A stretch of DNA of 16,244 bases from RUG572 sp051884915 (GTDB lineage: Bacteria; Verrucomicrobiota; Kiritimatiellia; RFP12; UBA1067), in NCBI GenBank assembly GCA_051884915.1, contig JBJEWF010000053.1, forward strand, positions 1 to 16,244, in the 5' to 3' direction. The translations under genes and the position numbers were made by a program. Every line of letters begins with the position of its first letter. Within the stretch, counting starts at the first letter, position 1. Positions 1 through 8,137 of this stretch are shown one piece after another. The notes under the pieces were generated by a model. That model ran no database searches. It was not told where the DNA came from and was given only the letters and a program-made list of their open reading frames with translations.

Positions 1-53
1 GCGTCAGTTTTCAGCCCGTCTCATCCCAGACTTTGCCACATTACCTTTTTTTT

Positions 54-80
54 TTGTCACAGATGTGTCGTTGTGACACA
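54..80. promoter_or_regulatory. Overlapping inverted repeats in the clpB leader, candidate operator
   Basis: Two overlapping dyads are visible. TGTGTC (64-69) pairs perfectly with GACACA (75-80) across 5 nt, and TGTCAC (55-60) pairs with GTGACA (73-78) across 12 nt. They lie just after a run of ten T (46-55) and about 90 nt before the clpB start. A TTGTCA hexamer (54-59) resembles a -35 box, but its partner at 17 nt (CACAGT) is a poor -10. It does not resemble the CIRCE element (TTAGCACTC-N9-GAGTGCTAA). A regulatory role is inferred only from position and symmetry. Bases 1-53 show no gene or clear hairpin. Confidence 0.35.
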
Positions 81-166
81 GTTTGGCGCGAAAAGTTCGG
101 CATTTTCCATGTTTGAGCCGTTGGCATGGGTGTTGCTGCCATAAAGGGCAGAAAAGGAGATATGGT

Positions 167-2692
167 ATGAACGCAGAAAAATATACGACCAAAGTGCGCG
201 AGGCCATGGAAACCGCGCAGAACGTGGCGCGCCACCATGGCCAGCAGCAGATTGACGTCGAGCATCTGCTTTTCGCTCTCGTGAAAGATTCGCAGGGGCT
301 CGTGGCGAATCTGATGGCGAAGATGGGCGCCGGCATTGCGCCCCTGACGGCGCGTCTCGAACAGGCGATCGACGGCAAGCCCCGCATCACGGGCCATGTG
401 GAGATGGACAAGATCTACATCTCCAACGACCTCGCCAATGTTCTGATGCTGGCGGAAGACATCGCCACGAACATGAAGGACGAGTACGTGAGCGTGGAGC
501 ATCTCGTTCTCGGCATGCTCAAGAAGCCCGACACGGCCTTCGCCAAGATGCTGGCCGAGGCTGGCGTCAACGAAAAGAACTTTCTGGAGGCGCTCCGTGC
601 CGTCCGCGGCAACCAACGCGTCACGTCCGACAATCCGGAGGGCCAGTACGAGGCGTTGAAGAAATATGGCACCGATCTCGTGGAAATGGCCAAGGCGGGG
701 AAACTCGACCCCGTGATCGGGCGGGATACGGAAATCCGCGATGTCATCCGCATTCTCTCGCGCAAGACGAAAAACAATCCCGTGCTCATCGGCGAACCGG
801 GCGTCGGGAAAACCGCCATCGTGGAAGGGCTGGCCCAGCGGATCGTCCGCGGCGACGTACCGGAAGGACTGAAGGACCGCACGGTCTTCTCGCTCGACAT
901 GACCGCCTTGATGGCCGGCGCGCAGTATCGCGGACAGTTCGAGGAACGCCTGAAAGCCGTGCTGAACGAGATCCGTGCCGCCAATGGGCGCATCATCCTC
1001 TTCATCGACGAGATCCACACGATCGTGGGCGCCGGCAAGACGGAAGGCTCGTCCGACGCCGGCAACATGCTCAAGCCGATGCTCGCGCGCGGCGAACTCC
1101 ACTGCGTGGGCGCGACGACGCTGGACGAGTACCGCAAGTACATGGAAAAGGATGCGGCGCTTGAACGCCGCTTCCAGCCGGTCCAGGTGGATCCGCCGAC
1201 CGAAGAGGACGCGATCTCGATTCTGCGCGGCTTGAAGGAACGGTTCGAGAAGTACCACAATGTCCACATTCAGGATGCGGCCATCGTGAGCGCGGTGACG
1301 CTCGCAAGCCGGTACATCCAGGACCGTTTCCTGCCCGACAAGGCCATCGACCTGCTGGATGAAGCCTGCGCGTCGATTCGTACGGAGATGGACTCCTGCC
1401 CGGCCGAACTGGATGAAGTATCCCGGCATGTCCGCCGCCTTGAGATCGAGGAGATCGCTCTCGCCAAGGAGACGGACGAGGCCTCGAAGAAACGTCTTGC
1501 GGATCTTCGCAGGGAACTGTCGGAACTCAGGACGAAGGCCGACGCGATGACGGCCCGCTGGAAAAACGAGAAGGATTCGCTGGAGGAGGTCAAGCGCGTC
1601 CGCGCCCGCCTGGACGAGGCGCGCCATGCCTTTGACACGGCTCTTGCCGAAGGCGACAACGCCAAGGCTTCCCAGCTCAAATACGGGGCGATTCCCGAGC
1701 TCGAAAAGAAGTTGAAGCAGCACGAAGAGGACATCCGCCGGGACGGGGGCGGCCAGATGCTCCGCGAAGAGGTGACGGCGGATGAAATCGCCGAAGTCGT
1801 TTCGCGCTGGGCGGGGATCCCCGTGACAAAGTTGCTGGAAGGCGAGCGCCAGAAGCTGCTGAAACTCGGCGACATTCTCCACGAGCGCGTCGTCGGCCAG
1901 GACGAGGCGGTTGACGCCGTGGCGGACGCCGTGCTGCGTTCGCGCGCGGGAATCAAGAACCGCCAGCGTCCCGTGGGCGCGTTTCTCTTTCTGGGGCCGA
2001 CCGGCGTCGGCAAGACGGAACTCGCCAAAACGCTCGCCGCGGAACTGTTCGACGACGAGGCGTCGATGGTGCGGATCGACATGAGCGAATACATGGAGAA
2101 GTATTCGGTGTCGCGTCTCGTCGGCGCGCCGCCCGGCTACGTGGGCTACGATGAAGGCGGACAACTGACCGAAGCCGTCCGGCGCAAACCCTATTCCGTC
2201 GTCTTGCTTGACGAAATCGAGAAGGCGCATCCGGATGTTTTCAACCTGCTTCTTCAGGTTCTGGACGACGGTCGCCTGACCGATTCGCACGGGCGGACCG
2301 TTTCCTTCAAGAACGCCGTGGTCATCATGACGTCGAATGCGCCGAAGGACGCGCTGAAGTCGATCTTCCGGCCCGAATTCCTGAATCGCCTGGATGAAAT
2401 CCTCGAATTCAGGGAACTGACCGAGGACCAGATCAAGGCCATCGTGAAACTCCAGCTCAAGGATTTCGCGAAACGCCTGGCCGAACAGGAAATCGGTTTC
2501 GAAATCGACGAGGCCGGCCTTGCCCAGCTCGCGAAGGACGGATACGATCCCGCCTACGGCGCACGTCCCGTCAAACGGGCGATCCAGCGCGATCTGGAAA
2601 CGCCGGCGGCACGCGCGATCGTCGCGGGCTCCTATCCGCCGGGTTCGACCATGAAGGTGTCGGCGCGGGACGGTACGCTCGTGATCGGATGA
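167..2692 (+). CDS. clpB: ATP-dependent chaperone ClpB (Hsp100 disaggregase)
   Basis: ClpB is a cytoplasmic hexameric AAA+ machine that extracts and refolds aggregated protein together with DnaK/DnaJ/GrpE. The 841-residue product has the whole family order: a Clp-N repeat domain (about 1-145), AAA-1 with Walker A GEPGVGKT (209-216) and Walker B IILFIDE (276-282), the charged coiled-coil middle domain (about 390-520) that separates ClpB from ClpA/ClpC, and AAA-2 with GPTGVGKT (610-617) and VLLDE (679-683). The C-terminus carries GYDPAYGARPVKRAI, which is typical of the family. The start at 167 is chosen because AGGAG lies 7 nt upstream and MNAEKYT is a normal ClpB N-terminus; an in-frame start at 83 would add 28 atypical residues. 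The segment between AAA-2 sensor 1 (TSN, N724) and FRPEFLNR (R735) is about 20 residues shorter than in E. coli ClpB. The gene stands alone, so heat-shock control is likely, but no known heat-shock promoter is obvious. Confidence 0.97.
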   Translation: MNAEKYTTKVREAMETAQNVARHHGQQQIDVEHLLFALVKDSQGLVANLMAKMGAGIAPLTARLEQAIDGKPRITGHVEMDKIYISNDLANVLMLAEDIATNMKDEYVSVEHLVLGMLKKPDTAFAKMLAEAGVNEKNFLEALRAVRGNQRVTSDNPEGQYEALKKYGTDLVEMAKAGKLDPVIGRDTEIRDVIRILSRKTKNNPVLIGEPGVGKTAIVEGLAQRIVRGDVPEGLKDRTVFSLDMTALMAGAQYRGQFEERLKAVLNEIRAANGRIILFIDEIHTIVGAGKTEGSSDAGNMLKPMLARGELHCVGATTLDEYRKYMEKDAALERRFQPVQVDPPTEEDAISILRGLKERFEKYHNVHIQDAAIVSAVTLASRYIQDRFLPDKAIDLLDEACASIRTEMDSCPAELDEVSRHVRRLEIEEIALAKETDEASKKRLADLRRELSELRTKADAMTARWKNEKDSLEEVKRVRARLDEARHAFDTALAEGDNAKASQLKYGAIPELEKKLKQHEEDIRRDGGGQMLREEVTADEIAEVVSRWAGIPVTKLLEGERQKLLKLGDILHERVVGQDEAVDAVADAVLRSRAGIKNRQRPVGAFLFLGPTGVGKTELAKTLAAELFDDEASMVRIDMSEYMEKYSVSRLVGAPPGYVGYDEGGQLTEAVRRKPYSVVLLDEIEKAHPDVFNLLLQVLDDGRLTDSHGRTVSFKNAVVIMTSNAPKDALKSIFRPEFLNRLDEILEFRELTEDQIKAIVKLQLKDFAKRLAEQEIGFEIDEAGLAQLAKDGYDPAYGARPVKRAIQRDLETPAARAIVAGSYPPGSTMKVSARDGTLVIG

Positions 2693-3232
2693 CCCATTCG
2701 TCCATGTCTGCGGACGGCCCGTTTCTGCCGGTCCGAGGATGCCACCGGATGCGGCATCGTCCGCCGCATGACCGCTTCGTGACGGATGGCGGATGCCGCG
2801 AGGGCTTCATGTGGAAGTCGCGGCGGCATCCCGCCTGTCCGGGCTGACGCCGGCGGGCGCGGCGTCGTTGCGCGGCGAGGACGCGCCGAAGGCGATTGCG
2901 CACGTCAAACGGGCGGCGTCCCTTCTGTTTGCGCGCGCGATTCGCGGACACGGTACGCAGACTTCCTGCGGCGGCGTGTGCGGACGTGGGCAGTGGCGCG
3001 TTGTCCTGCCGACGTCCATGAAGCGGGGGCGGGGCGCGCACAATGGCGGCAGAGAATCGTCGGCTTGGAAAATGGGCGGGGTCGTCGCAAGGCTGCCGCA
3101 TGGAATGCCGTCCGGTTCTGCCATATCCCCATGCCGCTTTGACGTTCTGCCATTGGACCATGATGCGGCAACGCGCGTGATGATTGCAAGCGCGCGCGAG
3201 AATATGTGATTCGCGCAAACTTGTAGAAGATA
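2693..3232. other. Long GC-rich intergenic region without a convincing gene
   Basis: This stretch separates clpB from the proS promoter. Open frames exist on both strands (for example 2786-3142, 2793-3209 and 3319-2807 on the minus strand), but their translations are Arg/Ala/Pro-rich, match no family I know and lack ribosome sites. The DNA holds several dyads. ATGCGGC (2749-2755) pairs with GCCGCAT (2763-2769), and GGATGCCGC (2791-2799) pairs with GCGGCATCC (2823-2831). GCGGCAT or its complement occurs four times (2751, 2793, 2823, 3131), and ATGCGGC or its complement also four times (2749, 2763, 3095, 3163). None is followed by a T-tract, so no standard intrinsic terminator for clpB is seen. 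Composition becomes AT-rich from about 3195 toward the promoter. Confidence 0.6.
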
Positions 3233-3261
3233 TTGAACGAATAGGCGATATTTGGTAAAAT
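3233..3261 (+). promoter_or_regulatory. Sigma70-type promoter for the proS operon
   Basis: TTGAAC (3233-3238) and TAAAAT (3256-3261) are separated by exactly 17 nt, in an AT-rich island inside GC-rich DNA. The predicted transcript start near 3268 leaves a leader of about 38 nt before proS. Both hexamers match the consensus at most positions, so this is one of the best promoter candidates in the window. Confidence 0.75.
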
Positions 3262-3305
3262 GTCTTTCGTTCGCCCGATAAGGGGCGGGATGAAAGAGAA
3301 ATGCC

Positions 3306-5024
3306 ATGAAGTGGACCAAGATGATGATTCAGACCCTCCGGGAAGATCCGGGGGACGCGGAAATCGATTCGCACAAGCTTCTCGTGCGCGCGAGCCTCGT
3401 GAAGAAACTCGCCGGCGGGCTCTACACCTATCTTCCGCTCGGCATGCGTTCGCTCAAAAAGGTGCAGACCATCATCCGCGAGGAGATGGACCGCGCCGGC
3501 GCGCAGGAAATCGTCATGCCGATTCTCCAGCCGGCCGAACTTTGGCAGACTTCCGGCCGCTGGGAGTCGATGGGGCCTGGCATGTTCCGCGTGACGGATC
3601 GTGCGCAGCACAAGTATTCGATGGCGCCGACGGCCGAGGAGACGGTGACGGAAGTCGTCCGCACGGTGGTCAATTCCTATCGCCAGCTTCCAATCACGGT
3701 CTACCAGATCAACTGGAAGTTCCGCGACGAGATCCGTCCGCGTTTCGGATTGATGCGTTCGAAGGAGTTCCTGATGAAGGACGCCTATTCCTTCGACACG
3801 TCGATGGAGGCCGCCGACGCCAGCTATCAGGCGATGTACGACGCCTACAAGCGCGTGTTCGCGCGTTGCGGGCTGAAGGCCTGCCCGGTTGAAGCCGACA
3901 CGGGCGACATCGGCGGCAACTCCTCGCATGAATTCCACGTTCTGGCGGATGCGGGGGAAGACGGCATCGCGTTCTGCGACGCCTGTGGCTATGCGGCCAA
4001 TCTCGAAAAAGCCGAACGCAGGGTCGCGGCGCGTGCCGATGCCGCCTGCGGTCCGGTCGAGGAAGTCGCCACGCCGAACGCGAAGACGATTGAAGAAGTC
4101 TCCAAGTTCATGGGCGTGCCGGGGTCGGCGTTCGTGAAGTCGCTCGTCTATTCCGCCGACGGCAAGCCGGTGATGGTGTGCGTGCCGGGCGACCGCGACG
4201 TGAACGACGTGAAACTCCGCCGTTTCCTTGGGGCCGAGAAGGTCGAATTGGCGGATTATGAAACCGTGCTCAAGGCGAGCGGCGCGAATGCCGGTTCGGT
4301 CGGTCCTGTCAAACCGGCGGACGTCGATTTGCGCATCGTCGCAGATCAGGCGCTCAAGGGCGCGAGGGGCTGCATCGTCGGCGCGAACAAGGACGGCTTC
4401 CACCTGAAGAACGTCGATCTCGCCCGCGACACGAAACTTTCGGACGCCGATTTCGCGGACCTCGTGATTGTCCGCGGCGGTGATGTCTGCGCCAGATGCG
4501 GCAAGCCGATGGACATCAAGCGCGGTATCGAGGTCGGCCATGTGTTCAAGCTCGGCACGAAGTACACGGATGCGTTCAAGGCCGTCTACAAGACGGACGA
4601 TCTCAAGGAACAGATCATGGTGATGGGGTGCTATGGCATCGGCGTGAGCCGCACCGTCCAGGCCGTCATCGAACAGAGCCACGACAAGGACGGCATCATC
4701 TGGCCGGCGAGCGTGGCGCCATTCCAGGTCGTGATCGATCTTCTCGACCCGAACGACGGGGCCGTGGCAAAGGTCGCGGACGATCTTGAGGCCGCGCTTG
4801 AAGCCCAGGGCATCGACGCGCTGGTCGACGACCGCGAAGAGCGTCCGGGCGTCAAGTTCAAGGACGCCGACCTCATCGGTTTCACCGTCCGTGTTGTCGT
4901 CGGCGCGAAGGGGCTCGCCAAGGGCGGCGTCGAAGTGAAGGCGCGCCGCGACCCCAAGGACGCGATGAAGATCGTCGCTCCTGCCGACGCCGTCGCCGCC
5001 GTCAAGGCGCTGCTTGCCGTTTAG
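3306..5024 (+). CDS. proS: Prolyl-tRNA synthetase, bacterial type with editing insertion domain
   Basis: ProS is a class II synthetase that charges tRNA-Pro with proline and hydrolyses mischarged Ala-tRNA-Pro. The 572-residue product is the same length as E. coli ProRS. The catalytic core carries the TAEE proline-site motif (from T109), motif 2 FRDEIRPRFG (139-148) and motif 3 CYGIGVSR (442-449). The YbaK-like INS editing domain (about 225-405) has FVKSLVYS with K278, which corresponds to editing Lys279 of E. coli. Two Cys pairs flank the INS domain, C224/C227 (FCDACGY) and C395/C398 (CARCGK), and could form a zinc site; that is inference. The anticodon-binding domain follows from about 470. 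No strong Shine-Dalgarno is present (GAAAGAGAA only), and an out-of-frame ATG lies 5 nt before the chosen start. It is the first gene of a likely four-gene operon. Confidence 0.97.
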   Translation: MKWTKMMIQTLREDPGDAEIDSHKLLVRASLVKKLAGGLYTYLPLGMRSLKKVQTIIREEMDRAGAQEIVMPILQPAELWQTSGRWESMGPGMFRVTDRAQHKYSMAPTAEETVTEVVRTVVNSYRQLPITVYQINWKFRDEIRPRFGLMRSKEFLMKDAYSFDTSMEAADASYQAMYDAYKRVFARCGLKACPVEADTGDIGGNSSHEFHVLADAGEDGIAFCDACGYAANLEKAERRVAARADAACGPVEEVATPNAKTIEEVSKFMGVPGSAFVKSLVYSADGKPVMVCVPGDRDVNDVKLRRFLGAEKVELADYETVLKASGANAGSVGPVKPADVDLRIVADQALKGARGCIVGANKDGFHLKNVDLARDTKLSDADFADLVIVRGGDVCARCGKPMDIKRGIEVGHVFKLGTKYTDAFKAVYKTDDLKEQIMVMGCYGIGVSRTVQAVIEQSHDKDGIIWPASVAPFQVVIDLLDPNDGAVAKVADDLEAALEAQGIDALVDDREERPGVKFKDADLIGFTVRVVVGAKGLAKGGVEVKARRDPKDAMKIVAPADAVAAVKALLAV

Positions 5025-5070
5025 ACGATTCATTCTTTTTTCAAATCCACCCAGTTAAACGAAAGATGCC

Positions 5071-5898
5071 ATGGCTCTTGTGACAATGAAGGAAATGCTC
5101 ACGGACGCGCGCAGGGAGAAGCGTGCGGTGGGCGCGTTCAACACGGCGAACTACGAACTCTCCCGCGCGATTCTGCAGGCTGCCGAGGCGGAGAACCAGC
5201 CGGTCATCATCCAGCTCTACATGAGACTGTTCGACAGCGAAAAGGCCTACGATCTCTGCGGCATGCTGCAGCGTCTTGCGTTTCGCGCGAAAGTTCCGGT
5301 GGCCCTCCACCTCGATCATGGCGCCACGGTCAAGCAGGCGAAGGACGCGCTCGCGTGGGGGTATACGTCGGTGATGTACGATGGCAGCCGCAGCCCGTAC
5401 GAGCAGAACGTCCGCGACACGAGATTCGTCGCCGATTACGCGCATGCCGTTGGTGCGACGTGCGAAGGCGAAATCGGCCATGTGGCCCAGGGCGACGAAA
5501 CGGCCCTGACCGACGTCCAGGAGGCCGTGGATTTTGCGCAGGCGACGGGCGTGGATGCGCTTGCGGTTTCGATTGGCACGGCGCACGGCTACTACAAGGC
5601 CGAACCCAAGCTGGACATCGCGCGCTGCCAGGCGATTGCCGACGCGCTGCCGGACGTCCCGTTGGTGCTTCATGGCGGCAGCGGCACGCCGCTGGCGGAT
5701 GTCCGCCGCTCCGTCGAGGCCGGCATTGCCAAGATCAATATCGCCACGGAATTCATGGACACCTATCTCAAGACGAGCCGGGACGAACTGAACAAACTGG
5801 ATGGCCGGTTCGTTCCCGTGGACAAGTTCTACGATCCCGTCGTCGACGCCTGTGCCGCGCATGTGCAGCGTCTGATTCGCTTCTTCGCCGGCAAGTGA
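5071..5898 (+). CDS. Class II fructose/tagatose-bisphosphate aldolase
   Basis: This is a zinc-dependent aldolase that reversibly cleaves fructose-1,6-bisphosphate (or tagatose-1,6-bisphosphate) into dihydroxyacetone phosphate and glyceraldehyde-3-phosphate. The 275-residue TIM barrel keeps the family's metal and catalytic motifs: LDHG with catalytic D82 and zinc ligand H83, CEGEIGHV for the Glu region, GTAHG with H172, and LHGGSG with H201. NIATEF near the C-terminal side is also usual. The size and the KbaY/GatY-like sequence do not settle whether fructose- or tagatose-bisphosphate is preferred, so no symbol is given; a glycolytic role is the simplest reading. It starts 46 nt after proS and has only a weak ribosome site (GAAAG). 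As in proS, the start sits in the string ATGCCATG. The next gene begins 14 nt after its stop. Confidence 0.93.
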   Translation: MALVTMKEMLTDARREKRAVGAFNTANYELSRAILQAAEAENQPVIIQLYMRLFDSEKAYDLCGMLQRLAFRAKVPVALHLDHGATVKQAKDALAWGYTSVMYDGSRSPYEQNVRDTRFVADYAHAVGATCEGEIGHVAQGDETALTDVQEAVDFAQATGVDALAVSIGTAHGYYKAEPKLDIARCQAIADALPDVPLVLHGGSGTPLADVRRSVEAGIAKINIATEFMDTYLKTSRDELNKLDGRFVPVDKFYDPVVDACAAHVQRLIRFFAGK

Positions 5899-5912
5899 TC
5901 GGAACTGTCGGC

Positions 5913-6479
5913 ATGAAGAAGCTCGTCGTTGCCACGCATAACGCAAACAAGATTCGCGAAATCGGCCAGATTCTTCCGGACTGGGAGGTCGTGGGCGAGG
6001 ATTCCCGCGCGGAAGAGACCGAAAAGACGTTCGCCGGCAATGCGCTCATCAAGGCGCGTGCCGTGGCCGGCCGGAATGTGGGCGCCTGGGTGCTGGCGGA
6101 CGATTCGGGCCTCGAAGTCGATGCTCTTGGCGGTGCGCCGGGCGTCCGCTCGGCCCGCTATGCGGGCGAAAACGGCAATACGTCCGCCAACAACGCGCTG
6201 CTCCTGAAGAATCTCCGGGGCGTATCTGATCGCGCCGCCCGTTTCTCCTGTGCCATCGCGCTGATCGATCCGCAGGGAGTGGAGCATGTCGTCGAGGGAC
6301 GGTGCTCCGGCCGCATCCAGGAGGCGCCGACGGGGGCGGGCGGATTCGGCTATGACCCGCTCTTCGTTCCCGAGGGTTTTGACCGTTCGTTCGCCGAGCT
6401 GGCGCCGGAAGAAAAGAATTCGATTTCGCATCGTGGCCGGGCTTTGGCCCAGATCCGCGCGATTTTGGCTCGGAACTGA
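5913..6479 (+). CDS. rdgB: XTP/dITP pyrophosphatase (RdgB/HAM1 family)
   Basis: This house-cleaning nucleotide pyrophosphatase converts non-canonical purine triphosphates (dITP, XTP, ITP) to monophosphates and pyrophosphate, keeping deaminated bases out of nucleic acids. The 188-residue product matches the family length. It shows the N-terminal ATHNANKIRE (T8-N10, K13), FAGNALIKA (40-48), the catalytic LADDSGLEVDALGGAPG (D63/D64), GFGYDPLF (144-151) and the C-terminal SHRGRAL (172-178). The start at 5913 gives the standard MKKLVVATHN terminus. The frame is open much further upstream, but that part overlaps the aldolase gene and looks non-coding. The 14-nt gap to the aldolase and 29-nt gap to the transporter support co-transcription. 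No strong Shine-Dalgarno is visible (GGAAC is nearest). Confidence 0.95.
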   Translation: MKKLVVATHNANKIREIGQILPDWEVVGEDSRAEETEKTFAGNALIKARAVAGRNVGAWVLADDSGLEVDALGGAPGVRSARYAGENGNTSANNALLLKNLRGVSDRAARFSCAIALIDPQGVEHVVEGRCSGRIQEAPTGAGGFGYDPLFVPEGFDRSFAELAPEEKNSISHRGRALAQIRAILARN

Positions 6480-6508
6480 TTTTCGGAAACAAGAGAGGGG
6501 CGTGTTCG

Positions 6509-8110
6509 ATGAAGAGAATTTGGCTGCTGGCGGGCGGGGCGATGTGCCGTTGCGTCGCGTGGGCACAGACGGTGGCGACGAACGAGACGGCTTTGAAGGC
6601 CGTGGAGAATGCGCCGGAAGCGGCCCAGACGGGTAAGGCCGTCATGAAGACCGTGGAGGCGACGAGCGATTGGCTGTCGCAGGTCACGGCACTCGTGGAC
6701 AAGATCGACGGTTTCGTGTGGGGCATCCCGCTGATTGGCGCAATTCTCGTCACGGGACTCGTCCTTACCTGCCTTCTCCGGCTGTCTCATCTCTTCCAGT
6801 TGAAGAACGCCTTCCGCTACATGTTCCACACGGAGGAAGGCACGTCGGGCGAAGTCAGTTCTTTCGGCGCGCTTTGCACGGCGCTTTCCGCGACGATCGG
6901 CACTGGCAACATCGTCGGTGTCGCCACGGCCATCGGCACGGGCGGTCCGGGCGCGCTCTTCTGGATGGAAGTCGCCGCCTTCTTCGGCATGGCGACGAAG
7001 TATGCAGAAGGCCTGCTCGCGGTCAAATACCGCGAACTCACGGTCGAGGGCAAGGTGCTCGGCGGGCCGTTCTACTACATCGAGAAGGGGCTTGGCCCGA
7101 AGTGGAAATGGCTCGCCGTGGCGTTCGCGTTCTTTGGCGTCACGGCGGGCATCATGGGGATCGGCACGATTACCCAGATTCATGGCATCACCTCCGCCGT
7201 CCAGCGCTTTTTCGACCCGAATTTCAATCCTGCGGACATGGCGACGGGTCTGCAGATGTTCGGAACGACCTATTCGACGCCCGTGGTGGTTGCCGGCCTG
7301 GTGGTGACGGTTTGCGTGGCGCTCGTCGTCATCGGCGGGTTGCAGCGCATTGCCAGGGTCTCGACGGTCATTGTTCCGTTCATGGCCGTATTCTATGTCG
7401 TGACCGTCGTGTTCCTTCTCGTCGGCAACCTTTCCAAAATCACGGCGGCGGTCGAACTCATTGTCCGCGCCGCGTTCAATCCGTCGGCGTTCACGGGCGG
7501 CATGGTCGGAACGATTTTCATTGCGATGCAGAAGGGAATCGCCCGCGGCATCTTCTCGAACGAGGCCGGTCTCGGCTCGGCGCCGATCGCGGCGGCTGCC
7601 GCCAAGACGAATGAACCGGCCCGTCAGGGGCTGGTCTGCATGACGGGCACGTTCATCGACACGGTTGTCATCTGCACGATGACGGGACTTGCCATTGTCG
7701 TGACGGGCGCCTGGGAACCGTCGCTCGGCCTCAAGGGCGTGGATATCACCATCGAGGCCTTCAGCCGCGGCCTCTCGTTCATCGGCCCGCATTCCGGCGC
7801 GATTTCCGCCTTCTTCCTGATGACGGCGCTGACCTTCTTCGCCTTTACGACAATTCTCGGGTGGGACTACTATTCCGAAAAATGCCTTGAATACCTCGTG
7901 GGTTCCAAACGCCAGGGCGTCATCAAGTTCTATCGCCTGCTCTATGTGGCGGTCGTCTTCGTGGGCCCGTATCTCACCGTGTCGGTGGTGTGGGGCATGG
8001 CGGACGTCTTCAACGGGCTCATGGCGTTCCCGAACCTGGTGGCGCTCGTGTTGCTTTCGCCGGTCGTGGCCAGGACCACGTTCGATTTCCTCCGGCGCCA
8101 GCACCGGTGA
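6509..8110 (+). CDS. AGCS-family sodium:alanine (amino acid) symporter
   Basis: This is an inner-membrane carrier that takes up alanine, glycine or a related amino acid with sodium. The family core is clear: ALSATIGTGNIVGV (G131-N134) is the sodium/substrate-binding helix, followed by GTGGPGALFWMEVAAFFG (143-160), GPFYYIEKGLG, and FSNEAGLGSAPIAAAAA in the second half. About ten or eleven hydrophobic segments follow residue 70. Unusually, the first 65 residues are an extra region: a likely export signal (MKRIWLLAGGAMCRCVAWAQ) and a polar, Ala/Thr/Glu-rich stretch before the first membrane helix. At 533 residues it is longer than the roughly 450-residue bacterial norm. AGAGGGG lies about 10 nt before the start. 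It ends the proS operon and converges on the ABC-F gene across only 27 nt; a GGGAC/GTCCC hairpin (8124-8148) is there, without a T-tract. The exact amino acid cannot be read from sequence. Confidence 0.93.
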   Translation: MKRIWLLAGGAMCRCVAWAQTVATNETALKAVENAPEAAQTGKAVMKTVEATSDWLSQVTALVDKIDGFVWGIPLIGAILVTGLVLTCLLRLSHLFQLKNAFRYMFHTEEGTSGEVSSFGALCTALSATIGTGNIVGVATAIGTGGPGALFWMEVAAFFGMATKYAEGLLAVKYRELTVEGKVLGGPFYYIEKGLGPKWKWLAVAFAFFGVTAGIMGIGTITQIHGITSAVQRFFDPNFNPADMATGLQMFGTTYSTPVVVAGLVVTVCVALVVIGGLQRIARVSTVIVPFMAVFYVVTVVFLLVGNLSKITAAVELIVRAAFNPSAFTGGMVGTIFIAMQKGIARGIFSNEAGLGSAPIAAAAAKTNEPARQGLVCMTGTFIDTVVICTMTGLAIVVTGAWEPSLGLKGVDITIEAFSRGLSFIGPHSGAISAFFLMTALTFFAFTTILGWDYYSEKCLEYLVGSKRQGVIKFYRLLYVAVVFVGPYLTVSVVWGMADVFNGLMAFPNLVALVLLSPVVARTTFDFLRRQHR

Positions 8111-8137
8111 GGCTGCGCGGGAAGGGACGGTCGCCGG

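Noticed and set aside
41..2290. A 749-codon open frame on the minus strand opposite clpB
   Set aside because: It mirrors the GC-rich codon pattern of clpB, its translation is His/Arg/Val-rich without any known domain, and the sense strand is unmistakable ClpB.
2571..5033. An 820-codon open frame on the minus strand across the gap and proS
   Set aside because: It overlaps two real genes and an intergenic region, and shows no motifs. It results from the low stop-codon density of GC-rich DNA.
6350..8104. A 584-codon minus-strand frame opposite the symporter
   Set aside because: It is highly charged with an unnatural composition (Arg/Glu/His/Asp), as expected for the complement of hydrophobic codons.
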